Assembly (NCBI RefSeq): GCF_027942865.1
Contig: NC_134526.1
Coordinates: 9,766,284 to 9,830,283, forward strand
DNA length: 64,000 nt
Reading direction: 5' to 3'
Source: Odontesthes bonariensis
Taxonomy: Eukaryota; Chordata; Actinopteri; Atheriniformes; Atherinopsidae
Under the pieces are notes generated by a model. That model was not told where the DNA came from. It saw nothing but the letters and a program-made list of their open reading frames with translations, and made no database searches. The translations under genes and the position numbers were made by a program. This document shows, piece after piece, positions 40,516 through 51,000 of this stretch (position 1 is the first letter of the stretch; each line of letters begins with the position of its first letter).

Positions 40516-43500
40516 TGTAAAGACAACAGCCCGTCCTATTCCCCGTGTACCTTGAGGCCCCTCGCTTCACCCCTGAACTGCTGTCTCCTTCCCCAAATCT
40601 ATAGACTACATGCTGGTGTGTGTCCCTTTTTGGAGCTGCAGAGAGAGGGAGAGAGCCAAACAACGCTACAGGGTAACTTTCCCAGAAAGCATTCCTGAAT
40701 CTCCCCACCACACAGATACACAACAGGCTGAAATGCAGACACACCGCTAACTCTTAGAAGAACGTCAGCTTTTCCCCGGGCTGGCTGTCTTCAGTGGACA
40801 CATCAGTATTACAAGGAGGGTTATGTAAAAAATCAGTTGCGAAGGGATTTCTCTTTCCTTCAAATGAAGTATGAATGAATTGTTTGAGCTGAGCTCTTCA
40901 CATCAAATACAATTTAAGACTTTTTAAAGATCCTACTTAACCTCCTGATTCCCTTGATGTTGAAGGTCACTTAACAGCTACCTCTAGACCAGAACTGCAC
41001 ATCAGTAAATCCAGTGTTTGCTTGATTCTGCAGACTGTTTTATTTAAAAAAAAAAAAAGAGAAAAAAAAAAAAAAAGGGGCAGCAATGTAGCCAGTTAAC
41101 TGCCAACACCCCCAACACACACATAGCAGATAACAGCTGAAAGCCTTTTCTTCATTTTTTTGTTTTGTTTAAATTCTATGAATACTTGCAGCTATTTGCA
41201 CTTCCAGTAAAACATTGATGAGACACTTTACAAAGACGATCATCTCAGAATTGAAGACTGGTATTTTACTAACACCACACACCGGCATTGGCAGCCGCTC
41301 TGCTCTCGCCTCTCTCTGTTACAATCGGAAGCTTCAAGTCATGAAGAGAGAGGAATAAAAAAAAAAAAAGACAAAGTTTAATATTTTTCTAAAAATGGAC
41401 ACCAATTAAGACTCAGATGTGGGGACTCGAAGATGCCAAATGTTGCATGCAACTCCTCTAGTTTTTTTTAAATCTAATTGTAAATATGTGAGGACTGTGG
41501 GAGTTGGAAAGTCAAACCAGCTAAACGACAACGTGATGATATGAGATGGAGCAGAGGCTGCCGTCGCTGGTCGCTCTGAGAGAACTCTGGTCAAGCTTGA
41601 GCATGCTTGTTTACCTACCGATATGCGAAATGAGTCAACTCACGGTCAGGCCAACTCATGCTGGCTCAACAACAGAAAGGACACTTTTTTTGATAGAATA
41701 ATAAAAAAAAAACTTAAAAGTCACTACATGAATTTATGCTGTCAGACAAGGACAATGGAACGAAAAAGCCAACTGAAAACAATCAAAGTACGTCTACTTT
41801 CAGTTTGATCGCATTAAGTTGCTCTCGTTTGTGCATCGTTGACGGTTCTGACGATGAGGAACTGATGAACCATGCGCACTGGTGGGAGCATGTGCTTGAC
41901 GTCAGGAGCGGCATCTGCGACTCCTCAACTCCTATGAGGCCTTGCAGGGGACGGAGTGACGGCCCCTTACACCCTGCCACCCGTGACCACCTCTGTCTGT
42001 CCGGGACCAGTGACGTTTCTGGAGGTTGAGACCGGATCAGACTTGTGGAGTCTCTTGAAGAGAAAGTTGAATGAATCTTGAGCGCACAATTCTCACCTGC
42101 TGTCAGACTCGATGGAATGATTTTTGTCACAGAGGGCTATAAGGGACTTCGGCTCCCCTACCTTTGAATTATTGAAGCCTTTTCTTATGGTTTACCTTGT
42201 CCTGCACTTGCACCTGCTTTGTTCTGTCTCTTTCATTATATAAATGTCTTTTACTCCTTTTTTTTCCCCCCTCTTTCTGCTTGCCATGATTTATTCTGAA
42301 TCTCCCACTCTCTCTGCTTTTCTGTTTTGCTGTGGTTTGGGTTCTGCCTGATTTGTGTTTGAAGTCATGAGTTCAATGTCTCCAAGTTGAGTTTTGAGCC
42401 TTCTTTTCAGTCTTCGATCTGATGGCGTTTGTTTTCATTAAGAGTTTATTGTTACTAAATGTCCAGAGTGTAGCCTTCATCCACAGGAAGTGTTGGCACC
42501 AGTGCAATTGTAGTAAATGTTAAATGCGAGTTGGATTTATTTTATTTTTAATGTGAGTTGAGGAGTTCATGACATGTGTTGATGTAGGGTCTACTTATTG
42601 AATGTTTCCATCGAGGAGAAGGCTCTTTAGGCAATGTGTGCTGCTTTACCTGAAAGATTTTGCTCCCAGAAGCGGGCTTTCCTCTCCTTGATTTTATATG
42701 CCTTGCATTTCCAAATAACACTCTCTTAATGCCCTCTGCCCTAATGCAACAAGAGACATGAAGAGGAAAACCTTCAGTAGGATATTGATCATCCACAAAT
42801 GTTGTCCTTCTGGTTTAACATGTGCATCAACAGGCACGTATCGGGCAAAACACTGAATGATGATTCTGTTCGTTGTGCAATTTGACAGCAAACAACGAGC
42901 TCAGATGAATCCATTGTAATCCACCCTGATCGGTTTTGTTTGAATGGGGCTTTTTGAGGGATTAGGGGAGAACCGAGAGTCAACATGGAGCAGAAATGTA
43001 ATGTTTTCTGCCACTGTGCTCTGACGGTTAACCCAAGGCAAAAGGAAAAGTCACAGGATTGAGACCATGAGCCTGGGTGTAATGCCTGATTGCCCTCGTC
43101 ATGATTAACCAGTGCAGCTGGCGCTGTGCTTAAAACCTGCTCCTGAAGGCTTCGTATGGTGGGCATCGGTCTTCTCGCAGTACAAAATGCACTACAGGCT
43201 CCACACAGCAAAACGCAGGACTTACTTTTCTTCACAGTATCAAACACCCGTGTATCTTTGTGTCAGACCTCCCAGCAGTTTACATGGAAGTCGGGCTGTT
43301 GTGCTCTGGACCATCTTGTTTTATGGCACGTTTGGTCCCTAACACTGGAGTAAGGTATCATTTTAGGAAAGGGGGCAGGAGGTGAATCTACAGTGAGTTT
43401 GTGCTGGTGGTAGATTAACTCCTGAGAAATTTCAAAAAGTTTTGACAATGACTGTAGTTCATATAATTACTGTAAATCTTTTTCCATTTTTTTTTTTTCT

Positions 43501-43575
43501 TTCTTTTTTTTACAATTAACCAATATAAATGAATATGTACGTATGAATAAATATATACCTATATTATTAAGACTG
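40516..43575 (+). other. fbxl20: Probable fbxl20 3' UTR
   Basis: No gene was recognised between the fbxl20 stop and the transposon at 43.9 kb. An AATAAA at 43546-43551, followed within about 30 nt by a G/T-rich run (about 43573-43600), is the best distal poly(A) signal, implying a 3 kb 3' UTR; long 3' UTRs are known for mammalian FBXL20. Earlier AATAAA words at about 41354 and 41697 sit in A-runs and could be proximal sites. Confidence 0.45.
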
Positions 43576-44294
43576 GTCTGTTTTTTTGTTTTTTTTTCCA
43601 CTGGTGTTGAACATGCAGCTAAATGGAATGTGGTTTTTATGGTAAATGGTGTTTTATTAGTGCAGCAGATGGCAGCAGAGAGTCAGAAGGAGTTATTCCT
43701 CCATTGTCTGTTCAGCTGATTGAAATATTTTGGATTGACTCAGCTGGAAAATAAATGACTTGCTTTCAATAAGAGCAGAATAAGCTAAGCTGCCCCTTCC
43801 TGTGGCTTTTAAAAGAAATATGAATTTGGGACTAGTTTGTTCGCACATGAAAATATGTCCACAGAAATGTTTTTTCAACAACACGTTAAACAAAAATGTA
43901 GGTGTTGCATATGGCATGCATCCATTTTTGAATGAATGTCTCAGAAAAGTTGGAACAGTGGCTTACTTACCACTATTTTGCATTGGCTCTTGTTTAAAAC
44001 GGCACTCTGTTGTGAACTGAGGTCAGCTGTTGTGGTTTGGAAGTGAACTGATTGCTTGGTTGATGTATGATTTAAGTTGCTCAACAGCTTAGGGCCTTTT
44101 TAAAATAATAATAATAAAAAAAAAATTTAGCGTATTTTTCATATCATAATCCAGATGTTTTCAGTGAGTAACAGGTCTGGGTCTCAGGCAGACCAGTTTA
44201 GAAACCTGGAGATGTGCAGATGTGATCTTATTGAAATATGTAAGACCTTCCCTGGGTGGGAAAAAGATCTGTTGCTCCTAAACCTGTAAATATT

Positions 44295-44347
44295 CTGAAT
44301 TACTGGTGCCCCTGCATATCTGCGGTTTGGCTCTTTTTAGAAACCAG
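44295..44347. repeat. 53-bp target-site duplication, left copy
   Basis: Identical to 45323-45375 over all 53 bases; the flanking bases differ (T versus A upstream, G versus T downstream). The sequence is part of the surrounding DNA transposon, so the duplication arose when the retroelement inserted. Confidence 0.9.
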
Positions 44348-45167
44348 GTGGAACCTTCCCAAAAGGACCATCACGTGGACCGAGATGTGGCGGCTGGAGC
44401 CTTTCCTTATCTCCTTTATGCTCCGAGCAGTGTACGACACCCTACCCACCCCAGTCAACTTGCACAGGTGGGGAATGAGGGAGGATCCACTGTGCAGGCT
44501 ATGTGGCGGTAAAGGAACCATGGCGCACATCCTATCAGGGTGCAGAACAGCATTGACCCAGGGGAGGTATAGGTGGCGCCATGACAAGGTGTTGGCACAG
44601 CTCGCAGATATCCTGGAGCAAGAGAGGGGGAAAAAACGCCCAGCCAAAACAAAACTGCTGTTGAGTACCATCACCTTTGTAAAGGAGGGACAGAGACCAG
44701 GTGCCCAAGGCCAAGCCAAACAGAATCTCCTGCAGACAGCCCAGGGATGGGGATTGGAGGTCGACTTGGGGAGGAAACTCCACTTCCCAGAGGCGGTACT
44801 GTCAACAACTCTGAGACCAGATGTCATCATGTGGTCTCTAGAGGATAAGAAGATCATCCTGGTGGAGTTAACAGTCCCGTGGGAAGAGAACTGTGAGGAG
44901 GCGGCAGAGAGAAAGAAGGAAAAGTACCAACAACTTGTCCAGGACTGCCGGGACAAGGGGTGGACAACATGGCTGATAACAGTGGAAGTGGGTTGTCGAG
45001 GATTCCCAGCTCAATCAGCGTGGAATCTAATGACAAAGGTGGGATTGAGAGGACACTTGAGGAAAGCAGCCGTTCGTAGGTTGGGAGAAGCGGCAGAGAG
45101 AGCCTCCTGTTGGCTCTGGCATAAGAGAGAGGACACTAGCTGGAAGCCTGGAGGAGGGGGGCAGTGA
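44348..45167 (+). CDS. Retrotransposon polyprotein C-terminus (zinc knuckle and restriction-like endonuclease)
   Basis: About 272 codons are open to the stop at 45165-45167; the frame also runs open upstream through the target-site repeat from 44256, but those codons belong to the host transposon. Visible elements, in order: an RT-thumb-like segment (LRAVYDTLPTPVNLHRWG), a CCHC zinc knuckle C-X2-C-X8-H-X4-C (CRLC...H...C), a basic linker with RYRWRHDKVL, then RPDVIMWSLEDKKIILVELT, which fits the PD-(D/E)XK core of restriction-like endonucleases. It ends in a Trp/Arg-rich tail. There are no internal stops or frameshifts, so the insertion looks young. With no reverse transcriptase core it cannot mobilise itself. 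Confidence 0.7.
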
Positions 45168-45322
45168 CTTGGCCAAGCACTGCTGACCCGCCAACTGGAG
45201 AGTGTTGTGGTTAAGGGTCGAAACACTCTGAGAAGGTTGGGGACCACCTGATGACCCCTCCCCCAGGTCAAGGCTCGTCCATGAAAATGGATTGATAATA
45301 GCATCTTTGATGTATTACAGAA
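44348..45322 (+). mobile_element. 5'-truncated non-LTR retrotransposon with RLE-type endonuclease
   Basis: The 975-bp insert is bounded by a perfect 53-bp direct repeat (44295-44347 and 45323-45375). It holds the C-terminal part of one long ORF and about 150 bp of 3' UTR. There is no LTR and the 5' end is truncated, as expected from incomplete target-primed reverse transcription. Domain content (zinc knuckle then PD-type nuclease) points to the R2/R4/NeSL/Hero group, not to the L1/L2 AP-endonuclease group; the exact clade is not determined. Confidence 0.75.
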
Positions 45323-45375
45323 CTGAATTACTGGTGCCCCTGCATATCTGCGGTTTGGCTCTTTTTAGAAACCAG
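45323..45375. repeat. 53-bp target-site duplication, right copy
   Basis: Exact second copy of 44295-44347, directly following the retroelement 3' end. Confidence 0.9.
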
Positions 45376-45589
45376 TTGTGTTGGTGACCTATTACCAAGT
45401 AACCCAATTATTTGTTAGATGTTCCACTATTTATTTATTTATTTTTTTCTTCTTCTTTTGAGCATTCAATTACTTTTCCAATCTCTTGTTGCCCGGTGCA
45501 GCCCAGTTTTTTTTAAAAACATTATTGGAATCAAATTAATAATGTAATCCCACGTTCTTCATACATTCAATAGAAATGTACTATAAAAA

Positions 45590-45690
45590 TTAATTTCAGT
45601 GTTATTTATATAGCCCCGAGGCACTTCAAAAATTTAGTCCAAGTTAATCGTCATCCAATTTATTGCAATCCAATTATAATTTACAACAAT
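45590..45690. repeat. Fragment of the repeat family seen at 28.4 kb
   Basis: TTATTTATATAGCCCCGAGG, then GTTAATCGTCATCCAATTTA and TGCAATCCAATTATAAT, match the diverged GCCGATTATGATCCAGTTAA block at about 28510. Only the first third of the family is present. Confidence 0.5.
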
Positions 45691-45699
45691 TTGTAAATG

Positions 45700-48065
45700 T
45701 TAACATTTTACACTGCAGTGTTGCATAGATCATCTTGTTCACACTTGCATAAAGGAACATATTGTGATGTACTTCAAGTGAAAAGCAACTAGAAACGACA
45801 TCCAACCATCTCCTTGAACATGCTTCCAAAGTTGATCTAAAGATAATATCAGTTCTCAATATTCCGAATTATAGGCTAAAAACTATCCTCTAAATCCAGC
45901 TGAATTTTGATGAACAGAAATGACTCCGCTAATGACTTGGACATCATCTATAGTGCAAAGGCAAAAATCATAGGAGCATAGACTGGGTTCAGAGATTGGG
46001 GAGTGTCTTGGTGCTCAAACTGCATGCAGAGCTAAGTCAGACGTTCAGATGTCTGAGGTAGAGGCACAGATCAACAATCAGTATCAATTTGTCCCAGCGG
46101 AGAGAGCAGCAGATCTGGACCTGTGGCTGCACCATGACGACCGCTGTCACGGCTGGGATCTGTCTTCCGCCGCATGAGAGTCATTTTGTTCCCCTCATCC
46201 TCCCATTTTTCCCCTTCGTCCTTAATCACTGAGAGATCAACATGTGTTCGCTCCTGTTTTAATGTTCATTTTTAGCCGGGGCATTCTGGCCCCTGGGTTA
46301 TCACATGGAGGATGAAAGGAGGGTAGAGGGGGAAATTTAAGTAGATCCATGTTTCTCTCCTTTAGTTTCTAAGCTGTACAGAGTGTGAACAAAGATGCAT
46401 CAGATCAGATCATAGCTCACTGCGCACCTCCAAGATATTGTGCTCCTGCTCATTCTAAAGAGCAAAGACGACACAACAGAAAACTTTTTTTTTTTTTATT
46501 TTTCATCTTGCCTTTTTTTTTCTTGGGAGTGTTCTTTTTAGCAGTCACCCTGCGACGTGCTGTGCTCTGTCTCTGAGTGAAGTTATAATTAATGTGATAA
46601 CTGAAGCTCTCTTTCTTTCCTCTGTATCTTTCTTCTAACATGCCCACGCTCAGAGACTTTCTGACAGCCTAGAGAAAACTTTGATGTCAGGCTTTTTGGT
46701 AATAAGGCAGCGCAGATGAAAAAAAGAAAGATAAATCAAATTTAGGAGTGAATTGTTCTGAATTAGCATGGAACTCACTTGAAAATCTAATTGTTCCTTC
46801 AGCTTTCACTGCCTTTTACATTCATCAGCTTTATATAAAATTCCATGTGTCCACAAACTTGTTGCTTCATTCTTTAATCACAACAGTTTTTAAGTGGAGA
46901 CAATCAATAGGAGACTTCTCCAGGAGTTTGGTTAAAGCAGTTAGGAGATGAGAGTGTGTTTGAAATCAGACAAACTAATACTCTAACCTTATTGAAGCTT
47001 ATTGAAGTCCAGCTTTAATGCTGCAGGGCAGCACAGTCACTGTTGTTATATTTACTCCTTCAGAGAACAGGTGGAAAATGAAGCTGGATGATTGATAACA
47101 GAGTGTCAGAGTAAAAGTGAGGCTCAATTTCTCATCAAATCCCAGAGAGAAAATAAAAAAAAAAGTCAATTTTTTTCTACCTGTTTAAGATGAAAAAAAA
47201 AACTTCGTTGTCTTAATACCTTTCATGTTAATCTTTTTGGTACTTATGATCAAACTCTTCCATATTCACAGAAACTGTTTTAAACTGTTCTAGTTCAACC
47301 CAGGACGACACACAGCAGAATTAAATGGGGCAGCTTTGACATAAATAAGAAAAGGCGCTGTGGTTATAAACTGCTGCTGTTGCTGCCTTTGTCACAAAAC
47401 AAGCTGGATGGAGAAAACCAGCTCTCTGTTCGCAGATCGTCAGCTATTCTATATTTGGGTTTAAGATAACCCTCCGCCCATTACCGTAAAAACCGATTTA
47501 GTCCACATTAATCCTGAATGAGTTGTAAAAAATTCACCCAATCGTGCGCCTCAGACGCGTGGAGAGGCGTGCCTCAGATTGCGTTTAAATTCAAGTCTGT
47601 GCAGTAGTGAAGCGCACAGTTAGTTCTGAATTTGCACCTTGCGAGATCAGTCATATCACGGGCAGGACTATATCACTTCAGTTGATATTCACGCAGCGGC
47701 ATTATGCGGATTTGAATCATTTTTGGACGCAGAAGACAGAATTGTGGCACAGTGGAGCTACCCGGTGTGCGTAAGTGGACGATACAGCAGGCTGTCCACA
47801 AGCGAGGCTGAGCCTTGCTCTGAACAATTGTGGCGTGAATAAGATATATTCTTATGGAGCTGATTTTATGAGTTGCTTAAATCTCTAATTTAACCGTCAC
47901 CTTGCAGCAGCGCGCGCGAATCACTCTGATGTGGACCTGTCACACCGCCAGTTTTTTTGCACATTTAAACCTGTAGGCTTCTGCAGACTGGACCCAATTT
48001 GATGAGTTAAAAGTATTTTTTTTAAATAATTTCCGTCGCTGACGACTCTTTGCAGCAAAGTACCA
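45700..48065. promoter_or_regulatory. stac2: Intergenic region and stac2 promoter/5' UTR
   Basis: No gene was recognised from 45700 to about 47500; there is a T-run at 46486-46505. Positions 47540-48065 become more GC-rich with several CpG words (GACGCGTGGAGAGGCG, GCGCGCGCG at about 47911) and probably hold the stac2 promoter and 5' UTR. A 67-codon ORF at 47639-47842 is most likely 5' UTR or chance. Confidence 0.4.
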
Positions 48066-51000
48066 ATGATGACTGAGAACTGTGAGATGGAGAGCGACTC
48101 GCAGCTCCAGCGCTCTCCGAGCAACATGCCCATCCAACCCATGACATCCAAGGCAAGTACCCACAGTTTTTGCTTTTCTCCACTAAACTAAATGCCCCCT
48201 TCTTAAAGAACCTGCTATTCAGATGACATACGGATACGGATCGCTGCATAATGAGACACATTAATAATGACATATTAATCAACAAGTAAACTTTACAGAG
48301 TCATACGCAAGCTGAGGGCAAACTGACTGAATGCGAGTTTACTTGATTTGTTTGATGCCTCAGTAAATTAGTGGGTTTTTTGTATTTTTCCACTGGTTTA
48401 TGTAACGGTGATGACAGTAATTCGCAAATGGTGTTGTATTCTAATGACTGCGTCACTAGGTGTAACCTCACACGTAGGGTCTGATGTCACACACAGTCAC
48501 ACCGGTGCGTCTTTCTCACCAAATCTATGTCATGCACACAAACACACACAATTCACGTAGTGTATTTTGATAGTTACTCTAATAACTTTACAAAGAAAGG
48601 TAAAAGTATTGTAATGACCAATGATTTTGTGTGTAAATAATTGTTGTTTGATGAGCCACAATTTGCTGTCTCTCATCTGTGCTGCTAACAAGTTTAGACT
48701 GTAACATGCATTAAGGACAGATTCCTATATGTCTATTTTGACCCCAATCATTTTCACTGTACAATCTGTCCCTCTGAGCCTCAAGTCCTTACAAAGTGTC
48801 TTTCTGATTCCATTTGATTTGTTGACTCAACTGTATAAACAAAGATTTCTGGCACTGGCTTCCAAGAGCAAGAGCTGTGAAAGCTTTCCTGATGTCTTCC
48901 TTTTCATAGAGGCACTCTTGATTCATTAGTCCAGCACACACAACTTTCCTTGAGCGAAGTATTTGTACCACCTGCCTCTTCTTGCCACCCATGCACAAAC
49001 ACATGCTGACACGTTTGAAGCAAAGTGACAGTCCTGCTCAGTGCAGTCAGATGCTTCACAGGCCGACTGCCTGTGTGTTTCAGCTAAATATCCAATGTTC
49101 TCTGTGAGAAGTCAAGTTAACATTGTTGCAAGCCATTTTATCACCACTTACTTCTTGTGATCCACTCTAACTCCTCACTCTGTTCCAGCTGCTACCGAAC
49201 AATCATGGTATTCACATGATTCACTGACTTGCTTTGGCTTAACCACATCACATCTTGTGTTACAAACGTATCAATCTTGTTATTTACATCTGCATTTTAA
49301 TCAATAAGTCTTCCCAGGTTGAATTCAAGGACTGTGTTTGATACATATTTGACATTAACCTCTAGCCTTCGTGCTCCTGGAACTTCCTTTGAATGGGTTT
49401 CAGTTGCAGACTGCCACTAAGAGATCGATTCAAATTTGCAACCATAATTAACTCTATTAAGGGATCTTGCTAGGATAGGAAAGACACAAAAAATAATTAA
49501 TGGAATCACTTCACCCATCCATTTAAAGCCATAATGTGTAATATTTCACGTTGTCTATTAACAAATTTGAGTCTTATCATTCACAAGTATTACCTCAATC
49601 GTTATTAATTACCTCCATCACAAAAGTGCAGTGTTCTTATATTCTTTATATTCAGCATACGAATGTACATAAGAGTGTTACACTCCAATGAATGTCTCCA
49701 TGTCGCGCCGCCATTTTAAAACTACGGGATTTGTAGAAGGACATGTCATCAGCTTCGCATTTTCCGTTTCCACATTGGAAACGGAAAATGCGAAGCTGAT
49801 GACATGTCTTTCTACAAATCCCGTAGTTTTAAAATGGCGGAGTGACATGGAGACATTCATTGTCCGTGAAATATTACACATTATAGCTTTAAACGTTTTA
49901 TCGAGACCATTCCTAAAGCTGTAATTTGAAGGAATATAATCAGATGCATTCATGTGTCTATAACAGGATAGGAAAGACGGGCAAAGAAAGGTAGTGAAAG
50001 CTCAGGTTTCACCAGCAGCAGATTTACACATAGATGGATATCAGATATGGGGAGGATTAAGAGGAGAGGAAGTGTTGGCTTTCTCTGTAGCTCCGGATGA
50101 TGTACAGTGGTGTAATGTCAAGGTTGGCAGGAACTTGAGTGGTGCTGCCAGTGGTGTCAATCTATATTGAGAGCTGTTTGATCTCTCAGCGATGTTGATG
50201 CTGTAGGAGCTTTTCACGTACAACTAAACCACTCCATCTCCTACATAAATGCACAGTTACAGTTTGTGAGCTCAGATAATAAAAATAGGCCAATCAACAC
50301 ATTTCTTTTTGGTTGATTTGCCCGTTTGCCAACTTGCCTACTGGGGAACAACAACACAAAAATTAATCCATATGTCCATTTATGATTCTCATTTCATTCC
50401 TCTCAACTCATACTGAACACAGCTTGCTCAGCAATGAAATATGACTGGCATTGTCTATCGTGTGAAAATGACAGCGTTGCAGCTACAAATTCATATGACA
50501 TTTATTCTTAAGCAATACAGTTCGTGACCAGGTCTAGCTTTTGTATAAACGATCTCCTTTAGTGTTTCATTTCAACTTCTGAACACATAAAATGGTTTAA
50601 AGTCTCTCTACTGTGTTTGGCATTTTGTATTACACAGTTATCCCAGAACAGACAGTGTTACCAAGCCCTTGAAATACAGATCAGTACAGAAACACAGCGA
50701 TCTAATATGGTGTTGTCTTGTGATGTTCATCCATAACTTAACCTCCTTATCGTTAAAATGATAACAACAATATATTATTGGTGAAGACACATCGGTCATG
50801 ATATATTGGATACATCATTGTGAATCAAAGTCTCCAGGCAAATAAAAAGTATTCTGTGTGTGTTTGGTTTTCATTGTGTGAGAATATAAAAGTAAGTCCT
50901 GCATTACATTACATTTCTACAAGCCTATATTTTCCATTTTGTTCCATTTTGTCTGGCACGCTCAAGAGTTGAGAATTTTCTACTTCATTGCCAACTGTAA

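Larger units (their letters stand above)
43915..45515 (-). mobile_element. DNA transposon copy interrupted by a retroelement
   Basis: The left edge (ATGTCTCAGAAAAGTTGGAA) and right edge (about 45480-45515, CTCTTGTTGCCCGGTGCAGC then CCAG plus a T-run) correspond to the two ends of the same teleost DNA transposon family seen at 38.2 and 54.1 kb. Between them, TTTTCAGTGAGTAACAGGTC, CTGGAGATGTGCAGATG and CTATTACCAAGTAACCC are degenerate internal parts. The copy is split by the insertion at 44348-45322. Boundaries are approximate. Confidence 0.55.

Noticed and set aside
44256..44347. First 31 codons of the long frame as part of the retroelement protein
   Set aside because: They lie in the host transposon and the target-site duplication; the same 53 bp recurs after the insert, so they are not native to the element.
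44300..44956. 218-codon minus-strand frame over the retroelement
   Set aside because: Shadow of the plus-strand endonuclease ORF, which has the conserved motifs.
47639..47842. 67-codon frame upstream of stac2
   Set aside because: No similarity to STAC proteins and not joined in phase by a visible donor; more likely 5' UTR or chance.
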